NCBI GenBank assembly: GCA_023418755.1
Contig: JAEZZE010000410.1
Location: forward strand, 1-5,216
DNA from: Bacillota bacterium
GTDB lineage: Bacteria > Bacillota > Bacilli > Paenibacillales > Paenibacillaceae
DNA length: 5,216 bases
Reading direction: 5' to 3'
Part shown: positions 1 to 5,216 of the stretch, piece by piece
How the letters are laid out: every line of letters begins with the position of its first letter
How positions within the stretch are numbered: position 1 is the stretch's first letter
The notes under the pieces: model-generated
The model's input: only the letters and a program-made list of their open reading frames with translations
What the model was told of the DNA's origin: nothing
The model's database searches: none
Program-made: the position numbers and the translations under genes

Positions 1-1897
1 CGGCGTAAGCTTCCGGATTGTCTTCGTCGGCCTTTAGCTTAAACGAAAATTGATGGGCGGAGTAAGCGAAATGGAGCGGTTCCGGAGGCAGGTCAGGCAA
101 AACTTCCGCATCTGCCGGATCCGGAGACGGCGGCAGCACTTTCGCGATTCTCGTCTTTGCCGCCGCCAATGCGATAGGGGGCGACGAACGGGAGCTTACT
201 CTGCTTATACCGGCGCTGTTTGCCCTTGAATCGCTTCCGAAGGCGCTCTTTGCATTCGAACTGCCTTCGGAACTGCCGTTGACGCTATCCGCATTCAAGT
301 TACCGCCGTCGCCGTCGTTCGAGCCCTTCGCATTCGAGCCGCCATCGGCGCCATGATTCGCGTCCTTCGCATCCGGGCTGCCATCGGCGTCGTCGTTCGA
401 GCCCTCCGCATCCGAGCCGGAATCGCCGCCGTTTGCCTCGCCGCCGCTGCCCGTCCCCGCGCCGCTTGCGCCGTCCGCGGCCGATTCGCCGCCGGTTCCC
501 GGTCCGGCTCCAGCGTTCGCGTTCTGCGATCCGCTCGCATTCTCAGCGTCCGCGCTGCCCGCGCCCGAGCCATCGGCAGCAGATTTGCCGGAGCCCGAGC
601 CCCCGCCGTCATCGCCGCTTCCGCTCTCTCCCTCCAAAGGAGAGTCTATCGGAGAATCCTCTTCCCCGATCGGTTCAAGCACCTCGGGAAGCGCCTCGGC
701 CTCGTCCGCAGGAGGAGCGTCCGGCGGTCCCAGCAGTTCTTGGAGCTTCGGCAGCGAGACGCCGAGAAAGCCTTGGACGTAGATTTCCCCGCCCCGGAAA
801 TAGCCGGTGTAGACGGCCGCGCCGTCCGCGTCGAGCAGCGTCCCGACGCCTTCGTACTTGTCGCCCTTGAACTTGCCGGCGTACAGCGCGATGCCGTCCT
901 GCCCGAACGCTTTGCCGTCCCCGTCGCGATGGCCTCCTACGAAACCGCCCTCGTACAGGACGATGCCTTGCTCGTTCAACAGCTTGCCCGCGCCGTGGTA
1001 CTTGCCGAGCAGGAACGCGCCATCGTACTTGGCGACGCCGGAGGGGAAATACTCCTTGCCGGCACCGGACAGGACGCCCGCCAAAAACTGGCCCTCGTAA
1101 TGCAAGGTTCCGTCGGCGCGATACAGCTTGCCCGCGCCCTCGTACTTGCCGGCGTTAAACGCGCCCTCGTAGACGAGCGTCCCGCTCTCGTCGTAGAGCT
1201 TGCCCGCGCCCTGATACTCGCCGCCCGCGAACGCCCCCGCATACAGCGGCAGGTCGGGCGCGGTAAACAGCGTGCCTTTGCCCTCGTACTTGCCGGCGGC
1301 GAAGCCGCCTTCATACCGGACCGAGCCGTCCGGCTTGAACAGCGTGCCCTTACCCTCGTAGAGATCGGCCGAGAATTGCCCGCGGTAAAGGAGAGTCCCG
1401 TTCGAGTCGTACAGCTCGCCCTTCCCCGACTTCAACCCCTGACTGAAGTCTCCGATGTAGAGCAGCGTGCCGTCCGGAGCGAACAGCTTGCCCGCGCCGG
1501 AGAACTGGCCGTTATCGAGCGGACCCTGGTACACCAGCTTGCCGTTCTCGTCGACGATTTTGGCCAGACCGCTAAAGCCTCGCGCCATCGCGGCCGACGC
1601 TTCGATCTTAGGCGTTCTCGCAAACCACTTGTCCACGAACTTGGGCGGCTTGATGAAGCCGAAGTAGACGATGACGAGCGTCAGCAGAACGAGGATGACG
1701 AACAGCTTTTTGGCGATGTAGAAGGTTCCGACCTTCCAATAATTCTCCAGCGAGCGCAGCTTGCCGCCCATAATGCTCCGCATCCATTGGACCAGCCATC
1801 GAACGATCAGCTTGGGCAATTTTTTGGCGCGCTTGAGCGGCATGATAATCATTCGTTTGACCGGCTTGATGAACGGCTTCAATATCATCTCGATCAT
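1..1897 (-). CDS. Membrane-anchored MORN-repeat protein with low-complexity C-terminal linker (3' end beyond window)
   Basis: Reads leftwards from the ATG at 1897 for 632 residues without a stop and runs off the left edge. Residues 1-50 are strongly basic (many Lys/Arg). A single hydrophobic segment at about 64-82 (core LFVILVLLTLVIVYFG) suggests an N-in, C-out anchor. After a short linker, residues 121-376 are MORN-type repeats (YxGxFxxGxxxGxGxL) with an exact 24-residue period: ten full and one partial. Residues 377-423 are rich in Pro and Glu. Residues about 424-565 are Gly/Ser/Asp/Ala/Asn low complexity. Residues 566-632 are more ordinary (aromatic motif HFAYSAHQFSF near 609) and not recognised. 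MORN repeats generally act in membrane association or protein contacts, and bacterial MORN_2/YwqK-type proteins are sometimes annotated as antitoxins, so the function here is open. The start lies one base after the upstream DUF4280 stop and has no good Shine-Dalgarno of its own, which suggests translational coupling. ATG at 1888 is an alternative start. Confidence 0.9.
   Translation of the reverse strand, partial: MIEMILKPFIKPVKRMIIMPLKRAKKLPKLIVRWLVQWMRSIMGGKLRSLENYWKVGTFYIAKKLFVILVLLTLVIVYFGFIKPPKFVDKWFARTPKIEASAAMARGFSGLAKIVDENGKLVYQGPLDNGQFSGAGKLFAPDGTLLYIGDFSQGLKSGKGELYDSNGTLLYRGQFSADLYEGKGTLFKPDGSVRYEGGFAAGKYEGKGTLFTAPDLPLYAGAFAGGEYQGAGKLYDESGTLVYEGAFNAGKYEGAGKLYRADGTLHYEGQFLAGVLSGAGKEYFPSGVAKYDGAFLLGKYHGAGKLLNEQGIVLYEGGFVGGHRDGDGKAFGQDGIALYAGKFKGDKYEGVGTLLDADGAAVYTGYFRGGEIYVQGFLGVSLPKLQELLGPPDAPPADEAEALPEVLEPIGEEDSPIDSPLEGESGSGDDGGGSGSGKSAADGSGAGSADAENASGSQNANAGAGPGTGGESAADGASGAGTGSGGEANGGDSGSDAEGSNDDADGSPDAKDANHGADGGSNAKGSNDGDGGNLNADSVNGSSEGSSNAKSAFGSDSRANSAGISRVSSRSSPPIALAAAKTRIAKVLPPSPDPADAEVLPDLPPEPLHFAYSAHQFSFKLKADEDNPEAYA
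203..628 (-). repeat. Low-complexity Gly/Ser/Asp/Ala/Asn linker-coding region
   Basis: This encodes about residues 424-565 of the MORN protein. Nearly every residue is G, S, A, D, N, E or K, with almost no hydrophobic or aromatic residues, as expected of a flexible, acidic, disordered tether. It lies outside the membrane if the single-pass topology is right. The composition also creates long stop-free frames on the opposite strand. Confidence 0.85.
302..418 (-). repeat. Three imperfect 39-bp tandem repeats (13 residues each)
   Basis: Within the linker, residues 494-506 (GSDAEGSNDDADG), 507-519 (SPDAKDANHGADG) and 520-532 (GSNAKGSNDGDGG) form three 13-residue units. On the plus strand, matching blocks begin at 326 (cttcgcattcgagccgcc), 365 (cttcgcatccgggctgcc) and 404 (ctccgcatccgagccgga), spaced exactly 39 bases. 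A longer match links 313 and 391 (cgtcgttcgagccc). A degenerate further copy may lie near residues 545-557. The copies keep the frame and differ mostly by substitution. Confidence 0.8.
770..1537 (-). repeat. Coding array of MORN repeats, strict 72-bp (24-residue) period
   Basis: Repeat units begin at protein residues 121, 145, 169, 193, 217, 241, 265, 289, 313, 337 and 361 with no insertion or deletion between them; the last is partial and ends near residue 376. The consensus is roughly LxYEGxFxxGxYxGxGKLxxxdGt. On the plus strand the block agcttgcccgcgcc recurs at 981, 1125, 1197 and 1485, all separated by multiples of 72 bases, so similarity persists at DNA level. Repeats 4 to 6 fit the consensus best. 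Repeat 9 (residues 313-336) and the partial repeat 11 are the most diverged. Confidence 0.92.
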
Positions 1898-1898
1898 G

Positions 1899-2285
1899 TT
1901 ACGGCACCTGTATCGTCAATTGTCCTGGATTTACGATCTGAATGACTCCGCCGAAGTTGCACATGCATTTGGAGGAATTGTTCAAGGCGGGCATGTTGGC
2001 GACGAGCACCGTCGGGGAGCCGGGCGCCCAAGGCGCGGCGACGACGGGCGTGCAGGGCATGGGGGTCAAAACTCCGAAAGCCGCGGCCGTTGCGGAAGCG
2101 ACGGCGGGATTGGCCATCGAGTTGCACATCCCGAACGGCGCAATGTTGAGCATCGGCTTGTTATCCATAATGTTGGCGATCGGCATCGCGGTCGTCGTCC
2201 GGTTGACCGGAAGCACGTTGAGCATGCCGGGCGCCAATCCGAACGAGCATTGCAAAGCGGCGCCCCCGCATACGAGCTGTCCCAT
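1899..2285 (-). CDS. PAAR-like protein, DUF4280 family
   Basis: A complete 128-residue protein with the DUF4280 hallmarks: an N-terminal LVCGGAALQCSFG block (residues 4-16), then PIANIMDNKP (35-44), PFGMC (50-54), GVLTPMPC (71-78), PWAPGSPTV (85-93), SSKCMC (104-109) and a closing PGQLTIQV (120-127). DUF4280 proteins are short PAAR-like proteins thought to cap the spike of contractile injection systems and are also found near polymorphic toxins; that role is family knowledge, not shown here. There are six cysteines (6, 13, 54, 78, 107, 109) and no histidine. The start at 2285 is chosen because GGAGG lies 8 bases upstream and the family begins right before LVC; an in-frame TTG at 2330 would sit at or before the predicted transcription start. 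The stop TAA is followed by one base and then the ATG of the MORN gene, so the two form an operon. Confidence 0.92.
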   Translation of the reverse strand: MGQLVCGGAALQCSFGLAPGMLNVLPVNRTTTAMPIANIMDNKPMLNIAPFGMCNSMANPAVASATAAAFGVLTPMPCTPVVAAPWAPGSPTVLVANMPALNNSSKCMCNFGGVIQIVNPGQLTIQVP

Positions 2286-2293
2286 TGACCCAT

Positions 2294-2298
2294 CCTCC
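2294..2298 (-). promoter_or_regulatory. Ribosome binding site of the DUF4280 gene
   Basis: The minus strand reads GGAGG with 8 bases before the ATG at 2285. This decides the start against the longer in-frame reading from TTG at 2330, which lacks a Shine-Dalgarno sequence. Confidence 0.85.
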
Positions 2299-2329
2299 AT
2301 CGGCGTGATAACGCGAAACTTTTCTATCA

Positions 2330-2416
2330 ATTTCCATACTACAATAATACTTGAAAAATGTCATTTTATATAGGAAAAAGGATGTAAAATGTCGATGTTT
2401 ATAGTACGATGGAAAT
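2330..2416. promoter_or_regulatory. Divergent AT-rich intergenic region with 8-base inverted repeat
   Basis: ATTTCCAT at 2330-2337 is mirrored by ATGGAAAT at 2409-2416, 71 bases apart, and the similarity extends loosely inwards (CCATaCTAC against CCATcGTAC). The left arm overlaps the -10 box of the minus-strand promoter, so a shared regulator is possible. The region is far richer in A and T than the flanking genes. For the plus-strand gene only weak -10-like boxes are visible (TAAAAT at 2385-2390, TATAGT at 2400-2405), neither with a convincing -35. The rest of the gap, 2417-2450, shows nothing recognisable. Confidence 0.35.
2336..2364 (-). promoter_or_regulatory. Predicted sigma-A-type promoter for the DUF4280-MORN operon
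   Basis: On the minus strand, ATGACA (2364-2359, five of six matches to TTGACA) is followed by a 17-base spacer and TAGTAT (2341-2336, four of six matches to TATAAT). The predicted transcription start is near 2329, leaving a leader of about 44 bases before the ATG at 2285. The spacer is AT-rich. Found by eye; no expression data. Confidence 0.55.
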
Positions 2417-2459
2417 AACAGGTTAAGTGACGGTAATAGGCATCGCGCGCATGCCGGCC

Positions 2460-2465
2460 AAGGAG
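2460..2465 (+). promoter_or_regulatory. Likely ribosome binding site of the receptor-like cyclase-homology gene
   Basis: AAGGAG followed by AG lies 15 bases (counted from AAGGAG) before the ATG at 2481, longer than ideal. An in-frame ATG at 2451 lies upstream of this site and would add ten residues (MPAKERRVND), but it has no good Shine-Dalgarno of its own. The downstream start gives a typical MKKLALLTL membrane-targeting N-terminus and is preferred. Confidence 0.6.
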
Positions 2466-2480
2466 AGACGGGTTAACGAT

Positions 2481-5216
2481 ATGAAAAAATTGGCGTTATT
2501 GACGCTTGTCGTCGCATTGGCGTTGACGGGAATATCCGTTTACTGGATCCTGCAGGAGGGCGGGTTGCGGGAGGGACCTTGGTCCCGGCAGATGCCGCTC
2601 GAAAATTTGTCGAGAGCCGCGGAAGCGACCGGAGGCTCTCTCGTCGCGATCGGGCAATCGAAGCAGGAGATCGTGCGTCTCTCCCCGGCGGGCAAGCTGG
2701 AGGCGGTCGCCCGGCACGAAGGCATCGGAAGCGGCTCCCGGCAGGACTTTACGGAAGCGGCGGTCGACGGGCAAGGCCGGCCGATCGTGCTGGATACGGT
2801 GCTGGATTCCTATGGGCTGATCGTTCAGAGCGAACGCATCGTCCGTTACGACGAGAAAGGCAATTCGCCGGAAACGCTCTATGAATGGAAGGGCAACGGC
2901 ACGGGCAAGAGGGTCGGCCAAATTCAAGGGCTTCAGGTAAAAGGAGACAGCCTCTATTTCTTCCTGGCCTTCGCGGAGAAGATCTCCCTGATGCAGCTTC
3001 CGCTTGGAGGCGGTCAGCCGCGGGAGGCGTTCTCGTTCGTTCTGCCCGCGGATCGGTATCTGTCCGAGATCACGGGGACGGAACCGGGACGGATCTATTA
3101 CACGACAAAGCGAGGCAGCATCTTTCGCGTGGCGGAGGACGGGGCGAGCCGGAATCTGTATCCGCTCGCGAGCATGGACCGCACCCGCAAAAACTTCCCC
3201 GAGAGGCTGTCGATCGCGCCGGACGGAAGTCTCCTGTTCGTCGATCGTCTCCTGAACGCGGTAACGGTCATGCCGTCGGGAGGCGTCGGCCTGAAGGTGC
3301 TTCTCGACGGAGCGTCGATCGTGCAATCGGTTCCGGACGCGGAAAGCCATGAGATTATGGACGTCGTTCCGAGGGCGGACGGCGGATACGCCGTCGTGCT
3401 GAACGACCGCATCCTGCTCTACGACGACATGAACCGGCTGGCGGAGGTGCTCGAGCAGGCGGGATATTCCGGCGGGGTGCTTGCTTCGGGATGGCTGACA
3501 TGGGGAGCGGCGGCGGCCGGCATCGCGCTGCTGATCGTCTCGCTTCGCATGGTCTACGTTCATTCGATGAACCGGCGGGTTTCCCTTTTCCTCAAGCAAG
3601 GAATCGTCATCGTTCCGATTATCGTCGTCGGCATGTTCCTGCTGTCGAATTCCATCTATAATAGCTTCTCTTCGAGAATGGAGGAGGAGATGCAGCGAGA
3701 GCTCATGCTGCTGGCACGCAACGGGCAGCAGCTGATCGACGGAGACCGTCTGGAGAAGCTGCGTTCGCCCGCGGATTACCGTAACGAGGACTACGAATTC
3801 ATCCGGCGGAAGATGGACTTCCTTTTCGCGAACGAGCAGGACGTCGAGCGCCAGGGGCTGTATACCACCTTATATAAATACGACGAGGGTCAACTGTATA
3901 TCATTATGGACGACGACGACGGCGTGAACATGTTCAAGCCGTTCGAGATGAACGAAGAGAACGAAGAGGTTCGCCGGAAGGGCATCATCCGGACCGGCCA
4001 ATGGGAGGGCGCGGACGGCAAATGGCTGTATGCGATCGGTCCCGTCTACAACGGCAAGGAACAGGTTGTCGGCATTTACGAGACCGGGCGCGATTTGAGC
4101 GTGCTCAATCAAGCCAACCGGAAAATCTATCAAAGCATCTTGCAAAATATCGCGATCATTACCGGAGTGCTGCTGGTCGTCATTTTGGCGGGAACGTACT
4201 TCATGCTGTCGACGGTGCGCAAGCTGCGCAAAAGCGTCATGGCGATGGCGGACGGCAACTGGGACGTCGAGGTGAACGTCAAGAGCCGCGACGAGGTGGG
4301 CGATCTCGGAGAGCAGTTCAACCGCATGGCCAGATATATTCGGCAGTACGTGTCCGACATTACGAGCTTCTCCGAAGTGTCGTACCGGTTCGTGCCGCAG
4401 CAGATTTTCAAGTCGCTCGGCAAAAAAGGCATTTTGGATATTCGGCTGGGCGACCAGGTTCAGCAAGACATGTCGGTGATGGTCGTCAATTTGCGCGATT
4501 TCCGCAAGCTGTCGCAGTCGCTCACGCCGAAGGAAAATTTCAACTTCATGAACTCGTTCTTGCGCCGCTTCGGTCCGCTCGTGCGCCGGGAGGACGGGTT
4601 GATCAGCAAATATCTCGGAGCGGGCTTCATGGCGCTGTTCCCGGGTTACGCGGAGGAGGCGCTGAGGGCGGCGATCGCGATCCGCCAGGAGCTCGACGAG
4701 TACAACGCCAACCGGCGGCAGTCCGGTTACGCCCCGGTCGACATCGGCGTCGCCATCCATCGCGGGCCGCTCATGATGGGCATCATCGGCGAAGAGAGAC
4801 GCTGGGAGGGCAACGTGATCTCGGACGACGTGCATTTGACCGCCACGCTGGAGAGAATGTCCGAGGAACTGGGCGCATCGGTGCTCGTCACGCGGGATTT
4901 GTTCGAGCAGCTCCGCGAACCGGAACGGTTCCGTTATCGTTCGCTCGGACGGATTACGCCGGAGGGTCAGGACCAGTCGATCGAGCTGATCGACGTGTTC
5001 GACGGAGATCCGGAGCCGGTCCGACAAGCCAAAGAGCGCACGAAGGCGCTGTTCGAGAGAGGGCTTATGCTGTGCCAGGAGGGGCGGTTCTACGACGCGC
5101 GCGAAACGTTCGTCGAGGTGATCAAGCAGAACCGGATGGACAAGGCGGCCAAGCTGTACTTCTATCTCTGCGACGAGTACTACCAGAAGGGCACGTCTTC
5201 CGGCTGGAACGGGACG
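2481..5216 (+). CDS. Multi-sensor membrane protein with HAMP and degenerate class III cyclase homology domain (3' end beyond window)
   Basis: Open for 912 residues from the ATG at 2481 to the right edge. Order of parts: membrane segment 1 at about 3-23; predicted extracellular region at about 35-333 with beta-propeller-like short strands and turns (for example IVRLSPAGKL, IVRYDEKGN, LSIAPDGSLLFVDR); membrane segment 2 at 338-358; short basic cytosolic loop; membrane segment 3 at 374-394; second extracellular region at about 395-550, Cache-like in layout; membrane segment 4 at 557-576; HAMP at about 577-626 (DEVGDLGEQFNRMA at 604-617); cyclase homology domain at about 662-845; TPR-like helices at 848-904. 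The cyclase fold is supported by KYLGAGFMALF (710-720), VAIHRGPLMMGIIG (757-770) and ISDDVHLTATLE (780-791). Relative to active enzymes, the two metal aspartates are N670 and A714, and the transition-state Asn/Arg are H785 and T789; only the substrate lysine K710 remains. It is therefore probably not a working cyclase. The closing GWNG (908-911) resembles the WDG motif near the C-terminus of many bacterial cyclases, so the end is probably near. Confidence 0.9.
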   Translation, partial: MKKLALLTLVVALALTGISVYWILQEGGLREGPWSRQMPLENLSRAAEATGGSLVAIGQSKQEIVRLSPAGKLEAVARHEGIGSGSRQDFTEAAVDGQGRPIVLDTVLDSYGLIVQSERIVRYDEKGNSPETLYEWKGNGTGKRVGQIQGLQVKGDSLYFFLAFAEKISLMQLPLGGGQPREAFSFVLPADRYLSEITGTEPGRIYYTTKRGSIFRVAEDGASRNLYPLASMDRTRKNFPERLSIAPDGSLLFVDRLLNAVTVMPSGGVGLKVLLDGASIVQSVPDAESHEIMDVVPRADGGYAVVLNDRILLYDDMNRLAEVLEQAGYSGGVLASGWLTWGAAAAGIALLIVSLRMVYVHSMNRRVSLFLKQGIVIVPIIVVGMFLLSNSIYNSFSSRMEEEMQRELMLLARNGQQLIDGDRLEKLRSPADYRNEDYEFIRRKMDFLFANEQDVERQGLYTTLYKYDEGQLYIIMDDDDGVNMFKPFEMNEENEEVRRKGIIRTGQWEGADGKWLYAIGPVYNGKEQVVGIYETGRDLSVLNQANRKIYQSILQNIAIITGVLLVVILAGTYFMLSTVRKLRKSVMAMADGNWDVEVNVKSRDEVGDLGEQFNRMARYIRQYVSDITSFSEVSYRFVPQQIFKSLGKKGILDIRLGDQVQQDMSVMVVNLRDFRKLSQSLTPKENFNFMNSFLRRFGPLVRREDGLISKYLGAGFMALFPGYAEEALRAAIAIRQELDEYNANRRQSGYAPVDIGVAIHRGPLMMGIIGEERRWEGNVISDDVHLTATLERMSEELGASVLVTRDLFEQLREPERFRYRSLGRITPEGQDQSIELIDVFDGDPEPVRQAKERTKALFERGLMLCQEGRFYDARETFVEVIKQNRMDKAAKLYFYLCDEYYQKGTSSGWNGT

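Noticed and set aside
302..418. The spaced repeats as a possible CRISPR array.
   Set aside because: The units are contiguous, imperfect, exactly 39 bases and in frame with the MORN protein, so they are coding tandem repeats without spacers.
353..1945. A 530-codon open frame on the plus strand opposite the MORN and DUF4280 genes.
   Set aside because: The minus-strand reading gives clear MORN repeats, a membrane segment and a coupled start. The plus-strand product is an Arg/Ala/Leu-rich shadow caused by high GC and the repeats, with no recognisable domain.
2351..2372. TTGAAA (2351-2356) with TATATA (2367-2372) as a plus-strand promoter.
   Set aside because: The spacer is only 10 bases, too short for a sigma-A-type promoter.
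1942..2373. A 143-codon plus-strand frame opposite the DUF4280 gene.
   Set aside because: The minus strand carries the DUF4280 signature, a good ribosome binding site and a promoter, and the plus frame has none of these.
2496..3599. A 367-codon open frame on the minus strand opposite the receptor gene.
   Set aside because: It lies wholly antisense to the membrane and propeller-like parts of a continuous 912-codon gene and encodes an Arg/His/Asp-rich product typical of GC-rich shadow frames.
3870..5027. A 385-codon open frame on the minus strand opposite the HAMP and cyclase-homology region.
   Set aside because: The plus-strand frame contains the conserved HAMP and cyclase motifs; the antisense product resembles no family and is compositionally biased.

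Overview
The window is GC-rich bacterial DNA. Strong AGGAGG-type ribosome binding sites, a GC-rich codon style and a sharp AT-rich promoter gap suggest a high-GC Bacillota of the Paenibacillus/Cohnella kind. This is an inference from composition and protein style; no marker gene proves it.

There are three genes around one divergent promoter region. Two lie on the minus strand and are read leftwards. The first is a complete 128-residue PAAR-like (DUF4280) protein at 1899-2285. One base after its stop codon begins a long single-pass membrane protein, from 1897 to the left edge and cut off there after 632 residues. That protein has a basic N-terminus, one membrane segment, ten full 24-residue MORN-type repeats plus a partial eleventh, then a Gly/Ser/Asp/Ala/Asn-rich low-complexity stretch and the start of an unrecognised C-terminal region. 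On the plus strand, from 2481 to the right edge, is a receptor-like protein of at least 912 residues with four membrane segments, two predicted extracellular regions (one propeller-like, one Cache-like), a HAMP linker, a class III nucleotide cyclase homology domain and a TPR-like tail. A motif near the right edge suggests that only a few residues are missing.

The 195-base gap between the divergent genes (2286-2480) is AT-rich in its middle part. It holds a good sigma-A-type promoter for the minus-strand pair and a perfect 8-base inverted repeat spanning the promoter zone. No convincing plus-strand promoter was found.

The main biological point is the combination. A DUF4280 protein is a candidate tip of a contractile injection apparatus. 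It is translationally linked to a membrane-anchored MORN repeat protein and divergent from a sensor whose cyclase domain has lost both metal-binding aspartates and most other catalytic residues. One reading is a membrane-associated injection or secretion locus with a non-catalytic cyclase-fold sensor beside it. No sheath, tube, baseplate or ATPase gene lies in the window, so this remains a hypothesis.
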